IMG/VR virus record: IMGVR_UViG_3300022921_000002
Location: 62,001 to 126,000 of that record
Length of the DNA: 64,000 bases
Source: a virus
Reading direction: 5' to 3' (one strand)
The position numbers were made by a program, and so were the translations under genes. The notes beneath the pieces were generated by a model. That model made no database searches. It was not told where the DNA came from and was given only the letters and a program-made list of their open reading frames with translations. How positions within the stretch are numbered: the stretch's first letter is position 1; each line of letters begins with the position of its first letter. This document shows, piece by piece, positions 41,067-48,858 of the stretch.

Positions 41067-41438
41067 ATGGCTTATGTCAACGCCTTTGGAGTGGAGATGA
41101 AAACTATGGCAAAGAAAGAAATAACAGTTGATGCTGAAGCAGCAGCTGCACTCGACACAAATAATGACGGTCATATCTCGGCAGAAGAGCTGAGTATGGA
41201 GTTGGAATTTAAACGCAAGCGCCTTGAAGATCAAGATGCTCAACGAGATGCAATGCGTAAAATGACTTGGTTTGCATTGTTTGGAATGTTATTGTACCCA
41301 GTAGGTATTGCTATAACATCATGGTTAGGATTAGATGAAGCATCAGGATTAATTGGAGATATTGCACCGACATATTTTGTTGCAATTTCTGCACTTGTTT
41401 CTGTTTTCTTTGGTGCTAACGCATACAGTAGTAAGTAA
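41067..41438 (+). CDS. EF-hand membrane protein
   Basis: A 123-residue protein with one canonical EF-hand loop (DTNNDGHISAEE, calcium ligands at positions 1, 3, 5, 9 and 12) at about residues 30-41, then two membrane helices (WFALFGMLLYPVGIAITSWL; YFVAISALVSVFFGANAY). The RBS AGGAGC supports ATG 41067. A calcium-responsive holin or adhesion protein is possible. It is alone between a late promoter and a hairpin. Confidence 0.7.
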   Translation: MAYVNAFGVEMKTMAKKEITVDAEAAAALDTNNDGHISAEELSMELEFKRKRLEDQDAQRDAMRKMTWFALFGMLLYPVGIAITSWLGLDEASGLIGDIAPTYFVAISALVSVFFGANAYSSK

Positions 41439-41444
41439 AACAAA

Positions 41445-41476
41445 AATAGGGAGGCTAACTTAATAACCTCCCTATT
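41445..41476 (-). terminator. Rho-independent terminator of the tRNA transcript
   Basis: A perfect 10-bp stem (AATAGGGAGG / CCTCCCTATT) with a 12-base loop. On the minus strand it is followed by TTTTTGTTTT, so it ends the RNA started at 42284. On the plus strand there is no U-tract, although it lies directly behind the EF-hand gene. Confidence 0.85.
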
Positions 41477-41567
41477 ACTCGGGTCTTGTATGTGGACTTC
41501 GGGCTGTGTGTTACACCTCTCCCAGGCTGTCCCTACCTATCTGGTTTTCACGTCACCAGAATTCCTT
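41477..41567 (-). other. Structured spacer between tRNA-Pro and the terminator
   Basis: No gene is seen in 91 bases. The minus strand holds a TCTGG...CCAGA stem around TGACGTGAAAA and a GTGTAACACAC hairpin. It may be part of a tRNA processing tail or a small RNA. Confidence 0.35.
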
Positions 41568-41634
<67 letters not shown>

Positions 41635-41644
<10 letters not shown>

Positions 41645-41802
41645 TTTCTTGTTATAAGATCAAGAACAATGCTCAACTCATATATTGATTTATCTAAAAC
41701 TAAATGAGCAGTTTTATCATCATTCTTTTTCTTTTCTTCGCGAAGAAACTCTAACCTTACCTTTATATAGTTTTCTGCTTCAGGTTTGTTTCCTCTACGC
41801 AT
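41635..41802 (-). CDS. Small charged protein between two tRNAs (55 aa)
   Basis: ATG 41802, seven bases after AAAGGAT. The product is charged and helical (VRLEFLREEKKKNDDK then LDKSIYELSIVLDLI). Its last 10 bases overlap the 5' end of tRNA-Pro, so tRNA processing should destroy the message. No family recognised. Confidence 0.5.
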
Positions 41803-41819
41803 AATATATCCTTTTTATT

Positions 41820-41893
41820 TGGCAAGGGTGGTAGGAATCGAACCCACACCAACGGGTTTGGAATCCGTTGTACTGCCATTATACTACACCCTA
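41820..41893 (-). tRNA. tRNA-Trp (anticodon CCA)
   Basis: 74 bases including the encoded CCA. Anticodon loop TTCCAAA within ACGGA/CCCGT (one A-C mismatch at the base next to the loop), T-arm GTGGG/CCTAC, acceptor AGGGTG/CACCCT with an imperfect first pair. Discriminator G, as in Trp tRNAs. The non-ideal pairs suggest some decay or phage-specific drift. Confidence 0.85.
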
Positions 41894-41901
41894 TCAAACT
41901 C

Positions 41902-42277
41902 CTTAATACTGAATAGTAGTCTTAACTTAGTCCCTCACCAGGATTTTACGGGTTCGGTTGCTAGCACCTACCTACCTGTTACGTTTCTTTGCTCGTACTA
42001 TGCAGTATTAAGAAGTTTTCGTGGGAGGGACTTTCTGCAGTGCCCCTCCCCTTATTTGCATTTTACGTATGCAACAACCGACTGGGTTTTTTTACGGTAC
42101 CAGTTCTTTTTACCGACCTATATGTCCGACGCGCCTCGAACCACATATAGGGTTTGCTTGGGTACGTTCGACGTGATTGTCAGGCTTTCCCCGTGTGCCT
42201 AATAAAGAATGAGTTCGTTACCGTCATGCTTTTTTACCCGAAGGTGATAGCGTCGTGGCCTATTCCTCATTCCTTAT
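41902..42277 (-). ncRNA. Structured non-coding RNA candidate upstream of tRNA-Trp
   Basis: About 375 bases without a credible gene, transcribed from the promoter at 42284-42312. Visible minus-strand structure: 10-bp repeat 41902-41911/42003-42012; 8-bp repeat 41929-41936/42025-42032 interleaved with it (a pseudoknot or a switch); 9-bp repeat 42117-42125/42143-42151; a stem 42081-42085/42100-42104 whose loop CGGT can pair with ACCG at 42077-42080; a UUCG hairpin at 42236-42245; and a closing pair 42207-42213/42266-42272. A permuted tmRNA is one hypothesis (marine myophages encode such RNAs near tRNAs) but I could not find a convincing tag frame or acceptor arm. Confidence 0.5.
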
Positions 42278-42283
42278 ATAAAC

Positions 42284-42312
42284 AATATAACTGATTCTAT
42301 AGTAAATGTCAA
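42284..42312 (-). promoter_or_regulatory. Sigma70-like early promoter for the tRNA/ncRNA unit
   Basis: Minus strand TTGACA, 17-base spacer with ATAGAATCAGT, TATATT. It is the only promoter seen for the ncRNA-tRNA-Trp-55aa-tRNA-Pro transcript. Confidence 0.85.
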
Positions 42313-42315
42313 TAG

Positions 42316-43026
42316 TTATTTGAAGTTTTTTTGTTTCCAAAACATTTTTTTGTACCGATCTACCCACATTGTTGCTAGTTTATTAACAAACTTTTTATGT
42401 GCGGATTGGTCTATATGATGTTGTTCAGATTTCCATGATTCTCTTTTAAAAGGAATAACTTGTACAAGTGGTGTTCCTTTTTTAATTATAACAGGTCGAC
42501 CTGTAAAGTTTCTAAAAAAGAATGGCAAGTTAACTTGATTGTTTTTATACTCATCGGTATCAACAATTGCTGTTTGGAAATAAACACCACTTAATTGTAA
42601 CGTAGGATCATTTAACATTGGTGTAAATAAACAACTATAACCTGGTGGTGTTTCAATTATAAAATGTTGATTGTATTTGAGTACCATTGCAGGTTCAGTG
42701 AAATACGGATGGCCGTTAACTTGATTAGTATTGTGGTCGGTAATTAAATTTTCCAAACCGTCATTTGACCATGAGGCTTCCCATTTGGGTTTATCATTTT
42801 CAATAGAACCGACAAGCATAAGATCACAGTGTGCAGTAATGGTATAACCTGCAGTCATTGCGTCAAGAAACGGAATACATTTTTTGACGGACCCAATTTG
42901 TACTCCTTCTATAACAGGAGATATCTTTTTAAACCAACTTGGTATTGTTTTGACTGCAGGTTTCGGATATTCACTTGCATCGGATAAAAACTCATCAACT
43001 GAAAATTTAATCCGTTTATCTTTCAT
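42316..43026 (-). CDS. Conserved protein of DUF6065 type, unknown
   Basis: A 236-residue soluble protein. The IPSWFKKISPVIEGVQIG block and KKCIPFLDAMTAGYTI block match the DUF6065 pattern known from marine phages, with a beta-rich centre (PPGYSCLFTPMLNDP) resembling a cupin. Function unknown. It lies 4 bases behind the tRNA promoter and 13 bases after the nuclease gene. Confidence 0.65.
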   Translation of the reverse strand: MKDKRIKFSVDEFLSDASEYPKPAVKTIPSWFKKISPVIEGVQIGSVKKCIPFLDAMTAGYTITAHCDLMLVGSIENDKPKWEASWSNDGLENLITDHNTNQVNGHPYFTEPAMVLKYNQHFIIETPPGYSCLFTPMLNDPTLQLSGVYFQTAIVDTDEYKNNQVNLPFFFRNFTGRPVIIKKGTPLVQVIPFKRESWKSEQHHIDQSAHKKFVNKLATMWVDRYKKMFWKQKNFK

Positions 43027-43039
43027 AATATAATATCCT

Positions 43040-43504
43040 TTATTTTTTCATTTTAGCGGCTGCTTTATCAACTTCCTCTTGTGATACAACACCTTCAGAT
43101 AACAGACGTGCTCGGTTTGTGTTATGAGCTGCTTGTGTGTCATCTTTTGATCCACCTGTATATGGTACAGCATGACCTTCACTAATCATAATAGCAGTTA
43201 CCATACGACCATCTTCAGCAATAAAATCACCGAGGATACGACCAAACTTACCCTTCATATCTTCACCGTCTTTTGCAGCAAATGTTTTAAGTGTAGTTGT
43301 TTTGCCAAGGATGCCTTTTAGTCTATTCTTTGCGGCTAATCCAAATACCTTTTCAACCTTATCGGATGTGCGTGACTCAGGAGTATCAATACCCATAATA
43401 CGTACTCGCTCATCTTTCATCCAAATACCAAATCCTAGATCAATGTCTACATCCACTGTATCACCGTCCACGATTTTAGTTACGTGTGCTTTATATTCAT
43501 ACAT
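43040..43504 (-). CDS. Thermonuclease (SNase-like)
   Basis: A 154-residue protein with a staphylococcal-nuclease core: VDGDTVDVDIDLGFGIWMKD, RIMGIDTPESR (catalytic Arg/Glu region), and KGKFGRILGDF (second Arg). No signal peptide, so it works inside the cell, perhaps on host DNA or RNA. Flanked by small early genes. Confidence 0.85.
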   Translation of the reverse strand: MYEYKAHVTKIVDGDTVDVDIDLGFGIWMKDERVRIMGIDTPESRTSDKVEKVFGLAAKNRLKGILGKTTTLKTFAAKDGEDMKGKFGRILGDFIAEDGRMVTAIMISEGHAVPYTGGSKDDTQAAHNTNRARLLSEGVVSQEEVDKAAAKMKK

Positions 43505-43563
43505 TCTTTGATTCCTTTTATGATTTAAGAGCTCAAAGAATTATAATATAAGTTGCTCAGGTA

Positions 43564-43872
43564 TTATTTATTAAGTTCAAACCGTTCTTCGACGTGCTCA
43601 ATACAAGCAGCAATGATATGGCCGATAGTCGGTTCACTATCAATCCATAATCTAACCGCATAGTTATCAATATCAACGTCAGGAAAGAACTTCTCCTCAG
43701 CTGCCATGATGAAATATAGTACACCCATAGAATCCATAATATCATCAAGTGCTGATTCTAAAGTAATGTCATCACGTCTGTAGTCATCTTTCAAGTATTC
43801 AAGTGCCCAATCATACATTTGTTCAAGAGGTGGGCCGCCATATTTTGTAACCATATCCAATTCCTTATTCAT
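43564..43872 (-). CDS. Small acidic helical protein, unknown
   Basis: A 102-residue acidic protein (MYDWALEYLKDDYRRDDITL, SMGVLYFIMAAEEKF) driven directly by the promoter at 43881-43909. No domain recognised. Could be an early host-takeover protein. Confidence 0.5.
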   Translation of the reverse strand: MNKELDMVTKYGGPPLEQMYDWALEYLKDDYRRDDITLESALDDIMDSMGVLYFIMAAEEKFFPDVDIDNYAVRLWIDSEPTIGHIIAACIEHVEERFELNK

Positions 43873-43880
43873 CTGTATCT

Positions 43881-43909
43881 ACTATATCAAACTTTATTTA
43901 CTTTGTCAA
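43881..43909 (-). promoter_or_regulatory. Sigma70-like early promoter
   Basis: Minus strand TTGACA, 17-base spacer, TATAGT. It lies 12 bases from the plus-strand late promoter at 43922-43929, so early (-) and late (+) transcription diverge here. Confidence 0.75.
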
Positions 43910-43921
43910 CAACTTTTGCCT

Positions 43922-43929
43922 TATAAATA
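43922..43929 (+). promoter_or_regulatory. T4-type late promoter (TATAAATA) for the curli/lysis block
   Basis: Exact late box about 20 bases before the RBS (GAGGAG) of the first holin-like gene. No other promoter is seen before the end of the plus-strand block at 51.3 kb, so it probably controls all of it. Confidence 0.8.
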
Positions 43930-43949
43930 ACCGTAGAGGAGTATTAATT

Positions 43950-44228
43950 ATGGATTTTTTAACGCTTGTTGGTGATGTAGGTTTCCCTATTGCTGGTGCC
44001 CTAGCTGCCGGTGTATTTGTATTTATCACACTTAAGTTTATCCTTGCAAGCGTTACTGACACTGTAAATTCCCTCAAAAATATTATGACGGGTTTGGACA
44101 ACCGAGTTCAGACTATGAATAACGATTTAGTGAAAATTGATGCCCTTTTAAGTTATGCTCTAAATGTTAAACCAAACATTGACCGCATAGCTGCAAATGA
44201 AGGCAAGGATGATGCAAGGAGAGATTAA
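43950..44228 (+). CDS. Holin-like (BhlA-type) membrane protein
   Basis: A 92-residue protein: one membrane helix at about 12-34 (FPIAGALAAGVFVFITLKFI) and a long heptad C-terminal helix (TGLDNRVQTMNNDLVKIDAL). This one-helix-plus-coiled-coil layout is that of BhlA/UviB holins. RBS GGAGTATTAATT. It is paralogous to the 126-residue gene at 44588. First gene of the late plus-strand block. Confidence 0.65.
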   Translation: MDFLTLVGDVGFPIAGALAAGVFVFITLKFILASVTDTVNSLKNIMTGLDNRVQTMNNDLVKIDALLSYALNVKPNIDRIAANEGKDDARRD

Positions 44229-44398
44229 TGCTTTGGAAAGATTTACTATTAATGAAATTTAAAAATGGTTTTCGCATTCTCAATAACGACGATGATAAAT
44301 TTTTTGTTATTGACGACGTGAAACTAAATATCGGTGACATTTATCGAGTTGGCCCAAACGGTTACTTCGAGTTAATTGAAGAAGGACCGCCGCTATGA
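44228..44398 (+). CDS. Small soluble protein, unknown (56 aa)
   Basis: ATG 44228 overlaps the upstream stop (TAATG); TGA at 44396 overlaps the next ATG (ATGA). Strand-rich (NGFRILNNDDDKFFVIDD, VGPNGYFELIE). No family recognised. Confidence 0.5.
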   Translation: MLWKDLLLMKFKNGFRILNNDDDKFFVIDDVKLNIGDIYRVGPNGYFELIEEGPPL

Positions 44399-44586
44399 TG
44401 TGGATGGAATATGCGATTAATCAAGCTGGAAAAAACTTTGAAATAAAAGGTGACTGGCCCGGAGAGGTTATGGGAAAACTAAAAGACGGTACGGATAAAG
44501 AATATTATCTATACAAACCAGGCGATAAGTTTATAGTTAATGAAGATGGTTGGTTGATGCATCACGGAAACATTAACGAGGAATAA
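44395..44586 (+). CDS. Small soluble protein, unknown (63 aa)
   Basis: A 63-residue protein (MMWMEYAINQAGKNFEIKGD, DKEYYLYKPGDKFIVNEDG) with beta periodicity. Coupled to both neighbours. Resembles the 56-residue protein in layout, so a small paralogous pair is possible. Confidence 0.45.
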   Translation: MMWMEYAINQAGKNFEIKGDWPGEVMGKLKDGTDKEYYLYKPGDKFIVNEDGWLMHHGNINEE

Positions 44587-44587
44587 T

Positions 44588-44968
44588 ATGGAATTTGACA
44601 TTGCAGGAGCCATAAGTGAATATGGATTTCCTATAGTTGCGGCTTTTGGAATGGGCTATTTTATATTTTTTATATGGAAATGGGTTACGGAAGTAATTGA
44701 TCCGGTCCTAGGTGAAGCGATGTTTACTTTGATTAAATTAGTAGATCGTGTACGTATGCTTGATAATGATATGATTAGACTTAATAGCAAGTTATCTATG
44801 GTACTTGAATATAGGTCAAAACTAAATCCTAAGCGACAAGATGAGTTGCATAGGTTGGTTGCCGAATATCAGGCAGGTAGTAAAGCGTTTAATTCAACTG
44901 GGGTTGTAGATGAAGAAAATATTAACAATAGTGGCGGTGATGATGCCGGCACAGGTAATAGCAAGTGA
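44588..44968 (+). CDS. Holin-like membrane protein, second copy
   Basis: A 126-residue protein that repeats the first holin-like layout: GFPIVAAFGMGYFIFFIWKW membrane helix at 13-32 aligns with GFPIAGALAAGVFVFITLKF, then a coiled-coil (LDNDMIRLNSKLSMVLE versus MNNDLVKIDALLSYAL). Two such proteins in one late operon suggest a holin/antiholin pair or a dedicated pore pair near the export system. Its tail overlaps csgF by 59 bases. Confidence 0.65.
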   Translation: MEFDIAGAISEYGFPIVAAFGMGYFIFFIWKWVTEVIDPVLGEAMFTLIKLVDRVRMLDNDMIRLNSKLSMVLEYRSKLNPKRQDELHRLVAEYQAGSKAFNSTGVVDEENINNSGGDDAGTGNSK

Positions 44969-45371
44969 ATTAGTTTGGGGATTTAAATCTCCCGCTTTTC
45001 ATTATGGTAATGGATATTCAACTCACGTTTTGTCGGTTGAACAACTTTCTCACAACAGAAAACAAGATTATAAAGACGAGCAACAACGTATTGCCGATGA
45101 ACTTGAGCGAGAAGCAGAAAATACTACTTTAGCCAAATTCCTTCGCAACGTAGAGTCAAGAATTTACGCTACGTTATCCAAACAAATGGTTGATGCTATG
45201 TTTGCCGATTGTGGCGACAGTTGTTCCAACAGCGGTTCAACTGACCTTGAAGATAATACGATTGCTTGGTTAAGAGACCCGGTAACAGGTTCTATCACAT
45301 TAACGATTACCGAAGCAGATGGTAGTACTACTGAAATCACAATACCAGGTGCTGGGGAGTTTAATTTCTAA
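44910..45371 (+). CDS. csgF: CsgF-like curli secretion accessory protein
   Basis: A 153-residue exported protein with a signal peptide (MKKILTIVAVMMPAQVIASE). Directly after it, LVWGFKSPAFHYGNGYSTHV corresponds to the VNPSFGGNPLNGS-type N-terminal segment of CsgF that inserts into the CsgG channel, followed by a helical/coiled part (AENTTLAKFLRNVESRIYAT) and a beta-rich C-terminus. CsgF partners CsgG in curli export. The order csgF then csgG (1-base gap) is preserved. A 3' overlap with the holin-like gene implies coupling. Confidence 0.85.
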   Translation: MKKILTIVAVMMPAQVIASELVWGFKSPAFHYGNGYSTHVLSVEQLSHNRKQDYKDEQQRIADELEREAENTTLAKFLRNVESRIYATLSKQMVDAMFADCGDSCSNSGSTDLEDNTIAWLRDPVTGSITLTITEADGSTTEITIPGAGEFNF

Positions 45372-46184
45372 ATGAGATTTTTACCCTTCATACTAATATT
45401 CTTTTTAAGTGCCTGCGCAACACCCGGAAGTTTGAAAGTTTTAGGTGACCTTGATAAATCTCCAACATTATCAGGAAGTCCTATTGATGATAGATTACTC
45501 GCCGTTCCTGAACTGTCAGGTCCAAAGATTACAATTGCAGTTTATGAATTTGCCGATAAGACAGGTCAAAGAAAGACGAGTTCCAACTCATCATTATCAA
45601 GTGCCGTAACTCAAGGTGCTGAGGTTTGGGTAATTAAAGCATTACAAGATGTGGGCAATCAAACATGGTTTGAGGTAGTTGAAAGAGTTGGCATTGATAA
45701 TCTAATTAAAGAAAGACAGCTTATTCGCCAAACGCGTGAAGTATATGAAAAAGAAAAAGAAAAAGGCCCGACACCTTTACAGCCAATGTTATTTGCCGGC
45801 TTATTACTTGAAGGTGGTGTTGTAGGTTATGACTCCGATACCGCGGCCGGTGGAGTAGGTGCAAGATTCCTAGGAGTCGGAGCCTCAACAGAATATAGAG
45901 TTGATACAGTAACAGTTGTTATGAGACTTGTGAGTGTTAATTCAGGAAAGGTGTTAATGAGTATCGCAACTGAGAAATCAATTGCAAGTTACAGATCTTC
46001 AACCGATGTATTTAAATTTATTGATTTAGGACAAGAAAATATTGAGGTTGAAAATGGGTATTCCGTAAATGAACCTGTGAACTATGCAGTAAGGGCTGCA
46101 ATAGAACAGGGTGTGATAGAATTGGTTAAAGACGGGGTCGATAAGGGATTATGGTCGTATAAAATAAAAGAGATAAGAGGATAG
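45372..46184 (+). CDS. csgG: CsgG-like curli outer-membrane export channel lipoprotein
   Basis: A 270-residue homologue of CsgG. Lipoprotein signal (lipobox LSAC at C15); ITIAVYEFADKTGQRK; VKALQDVG-type helix; ERVGIDNLIKERQLIRQTRE; GGVVGYDSDTAAGGVGARFL; GASTEYRVDTVTVVMRLVSV; NEPVNYAVRAAIEQGVIELV; DGVDKGLWSYK. These are the conserved CsgG blocks, nearly in full length. CsgG is a nonameric outer-membrane channel, so the phage may open a selective export route in the host outer membrane. The start abuts csgF. Confidence 0.95.
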   Translation: MRFLPFILIFFLSACATPGSLKVLGDLDKSPTLSGSPIDDRLLAVPELSGPKITIAVYEFADKTGQRKTSSNSSLSSAVTQGAEVWVIKALQDVGNQTWFEVVERVGIDNLIKERQLIRQTREVYEKEKEKGPTPLQPMLFAGLLLEGGVVGYDSDTAAGGVGARFLGVGASTEYRVDTVTVVMRLVSVNSGKVLMSIATEKSIASYRSSTDVFKFIDLGQENIEVENGYSVNEPVNYAVRAAIEQGVIELVKDGVDKGLWSYKIKEIRG

Positions 46185-46186
46185 AA

Positions 46187-46924
46187 ATGAAGCATTTCAT
46201 ATTTTTGATTATGATGATGTTTGGTTCTGCAGCCTATGCCAACGATATCTACATTACACAAAGCGGTGACAATTTAGATTTAGACATAACACAAGATGGG
46301 CAAGATAACGAATTCGGTGATAGTACCACTGATGCAACTTTGACGGGTGATACAATGACTTTTAATATCACCCAAACAGGTGATTTTAACAAGATTGACG
46401 TTATCATTGATGGTAACAACTACACAGGTACTTGGGCATTTACAGGTGACGATAACACTGTTGATATGACTTGTGATTCCGCATCAGGTTTGAATTGTGA
46501 AACAGTTCAGGTTGATGTTACTGTTATAGGTGATGATTCTGACTTTAAGATTTACATTGGTGAAACAGCAGATGCCGATAGTTTAGTTGCTGACTTTACT
46601 GTTACAGGTGATGGTAACGCATTTTATCTTGATGCTGATGGCACAAATCAGAATTTTGATGTTAATGTTAATTCAAGCGCAACATTACTTACAGCAGGTA
46701 CAGATCGTACACATTTAACTTACGATGTTAATGCTGATAGTGCCGGTAACTTGATTGCTATTGACAGCACAGGAGATGGTGATGTTAATGGGCATGAAGT
46801 AGATCTTACAGTTACTGGTGGCGGCGGAGATTTTATTATTGTTCAAAGCGGTATTTACGATAATCTCGTAAACGCAACTTTCAGTGGAGATTCAGCAAAT
46901 GTTCAAATTACACAATCTGATTAA
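46187..46924 (+). CDS. Curlin-like repeat protein
   Basis: A 245-residue exported protein with a signal peptide ending YAND (MKHFIFLIMMMFGSAAYAND). The mature part contains repeated Q-x-G-D-x-N motifs (ITQSGDNLDLDITQDGQDN, ITQTGDFNKIDVIIDGNNY, TGDDNTVDMT), with Asn/Asp/Thr/Gly bias like CsgA/CsgB. Predicted to be an amyloid subunit or CsgG cargo. One base overlap with the FecR-domain gene. Confidence 0.8.
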   Translation: MKHFIFLIMMMFGSAAYANDIYITQSGDNLDLDITQDGQDNEFGDSTTDATLTGDTMTFNITQTGDFNKIDVIIDGNNYTGTWAFTGDDNTVDMTCDSASGLNCETVQVDVTVIGDDSDFKIYIGETADADSLVADFTVTGDGNAFYLDADGTNQNFDVNVNSSATLLTAGTDRTHLTYDVNADSAGNLIAIDSTGDGDVNGHEVDLTVTGGGGDFIIVQSGIYDNLVNATFSGDSANVQITQSD

Positions 46925-48069
46925 TGAAATTTCATACTATTGGCTTCATTGCCATTCTGCTGATACCGAGCTTATGCTTTGGCGCTGTAGATGAAGATGC
47001 GGGGGCAATCGGTGAATTTTCAGGATCAGGAGTCATTGAGCGTGGGAGAGATGTTATTGATGGTGGCCAAGGTGTTGGGGTGCAACCCATGGATACCGCC
47101 GTCACAGCAAAAGGCCGAATGCGAATCGACTTTATTGATGATACGAGAGTCGATATTACCGAACACGCAAGGTTAGTAATTGATGATTTCGTTTATGACC
47201 CAAATGCTGGGACTGGTAAGCTGGGATTACGTGCGACATTGGGAACAGTACGCTATGCGTCTGGAGCAATTGCAAAGAACAGCAGAAGAAACGTCAGCAT
47301 CAAAACACCGTCAGCAACGATAGGTGTACGTGGTACTGATTTCGTTATGGTGGTTGATGAAATAGGTGGCACGATGGTGACATTATTACCATCGTGTTCC
47401 ATCGACTCCCTCGGAAAAACCAATTGCGTGACCGGTGAAATTTCAGTTGAGTCTGACACCGGGTTTGTTATTATGAATAAAGCATTTCAGGCAACAATAG
47501 TAAAAAGCAGATGGACAAAACCAACTAAGCCATTATTATTGGCGCTTAATGAAAGTGACATAACAAACCTTTTGATTTTAAGAAAGAAAAAACCTTTATT
47601 TGAAGAAGATGGGCAACCATTAGAACAAATGACGGATTTCCTAGATATAGATTTCTTAAATTTTGACGGTTTGGATGTTGATATTTTATCCGATAGTATT
47701 AAAGACATATGGTTAACAGAGTTTGATTTAAGAGATAGTGATTATTATCTCGGTGAACTACTACACGACATGGTTGAACAATTAAACATTGCTTTAATGC
47801 GAAGACTTATGGGTGAATTAGATGCACAGAATGCCGAGTTCTTTAATTTCAGAGAAGAAGGTTATGATCCTGTAACAAGAATTACTTTAAACAGAGAAGA
47901 TCCTAGTTGGATTTTTGAAAGAGACGATAGTGGTTATTATCACCACCTAAGAATATATGTGGAGCAGCAATATGGATATACGATTAATATCCAACAACAG
48001 GACGAGTATGTTTGGGATTACCGTCTTGGCGTTGGTAATAATAATATTGACATCATCCAAATCAAATAG
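46924..48069 (+). CDS. FecR-domain periplasmic protein
   Basis: A 381-residue protein with a signal peptide (ending SLCFGAVDED) and a FecR-type domain at residues 60-180: TAVTAKGRMRIDFIDDTRVD, then GKLGLRATLGTVRYASGAIAK and SIKTPSATIGVRGTDFVMVV, the classical FecR pattern. Residues 200-381 are an acidic/aromatic part of unknown function. It probably senses or scaffolds periplasmic material in the curli locus. Its 3' end overlaps the second curlin-like gene by 98 bases. Confidence 0.85.
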   Translation: MKFHTIGFIAILLIPSLCFGAVDEDAGAIGEFSGSGVIERGRDVIDGGQGVGVQPMDTAVTAKGRMRIDFIDDTRVDITEHARLVIDDFVYDPNAGTGKLGLRATLGTVRYASGAIAKNSRRNVSIKTPSATIGVRGTDFVMVVDEIGGTMVTLLPSCSIDSLGKTNCVTGEISVESDTGFVIMNKAFQATIVKSRWTKPTKPLLLALNESDITNLLILRKKKPLFEEDGQPLEQMTDFLDIDFLNFDGLDVDILSDSIKDIWLTEFDLRDSDYYLGELLHDMVEQLNIALMRRLMGELDAQNAEFFNFREEGYDPVTRITLNREDPSWIFERDDSGYYHHLRIYVEQQYGYTINIQQQDEYVWDYRLGVGNNNIDIIQIK

Positions 48070-48850
48070 TGGACCAAATGAAGTTTATATGTATCAAACA
48101 GGTGACGACTTTACGTTAACTATCACCCAAGATGGCAGTCAGAATTATATAACTGGTGTAAGTGGACAGACTAAAGGTATTGAAGGTGACAACAATACGG
48201 TTGATATGGTACAAATAGGACAGTATCATGGTATCGCAGGAATGTTAGATGGTGATAACAATAACATAGATTTTTATCAAGGTGGCGGTGGTGACAGCGG
48301 AATGATTACTGCAATGGTAACAGGTAATAATAATGACCTGGTGGTGTGGCAAGGTAAGCATCCTGATGGTACAACTGACTTGTCAGAAGGCGGTGACCAC
48401 ACTGCAACGGTTACCATTACTGGTGATTATAATGATATTAAGGCCGGACAAACTGATCAAGGACAAATTAATCAAACTTATGGTAGGCATGAATTAACCG
48501 CAGAAATTACCGGTGATAGCAATGATGTTGGAATGACACAAAAAGGAAATCAAAAGCATACATTGGACCTTGATATTTCTGGTGATGGTAATGATGTTAC
48601 AACTTATCAGCATGGTAATGGCGGACAAAAAACTGCAACCATTGAAGTTTCTGGCAACTATAACGTAATTGATGTAAACCAACGTGGAACAAATTCAGCG
48701 TCAGCAACCATTTCAGTAGAAAGCATATATGGTCCTGCCTATAATGTAACACTTAGCCAACAAACCGACACTTCTGCTAAATCATTTTCTTTAAGTGGTG
48801 TATGTAATGATCCAAATGGATGTGTCGTAAGTGTCGAGCAACACAACTAG
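47972..48850 (+). CDS. Second curlin-like repeat protein
   Basis: A 292-residue protein from ATG 47972 (GGAG 7 bases upstream); ATG 48008 with AGGA is a shorter option. N-terminus has a signal anchor (MFGITVLALVIIILTS). Then at least seven repeats with a DNN/NDV core: GDDFTLTITQDGSQN, GDNNTVDMVQIGQ, GDNNNIDFYQ, GNNNDLVVWQG, GDYNDIKAGQ, GDSNDVGMTQKGN, GDGNDVTTYQHGN. Each resembles the curlin Q-x-G-x-x-N strand-loop unit. Likely a secreted amyloid. Confidence 0.8.
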   Translation: MDIRLISNNRTSMFGITVLALVIIILTSSKSNSGPNEVYMYQTGDDFTLTITQDGSQNYITGVSGQTKGIEGDNNTVDMVQIGQYHGIAGMLDGDNNNIDFYQGGGGDSGMITAMVTGNNNDLVVWQGKHPDGTTDLSEGGDHTATVTITGDYNDIKAGQTDQGQINQTYGRHELTAEITGDSNDVGMTQKGNQKHTLDLDISGDGNDVTTYQHGNGGQKTATIEVSGNYNVIDVNQRGTNSASATISVESIYGPAYNVTLSQQTDTSAKSFSLSGVCNDPNGCVVSVEQHN

Positions 48851-48858
48851 GAGAAGTA

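Noticed and set aside
42160-42190. Plus-strand TTCGACGTGATTG resembling the start of a tmRNA
   Set aside because: No matching acceptor arm, tag frame or plus-strand promoter was found, so it is not called as tmRNA on this strand.
41786-42202. Long plus-strand open frame over tRNA-Trp and the structured RNA
   Set aside because: It runs antisense through a tRNA and the inverted repeats, has no RBS and composition unlike the other proteins.
41894-42283. Additional tRNA genes in the structured region
   Set aside because: No complete T-arm plus acceptor plus anticodon set could be folded in either strand.
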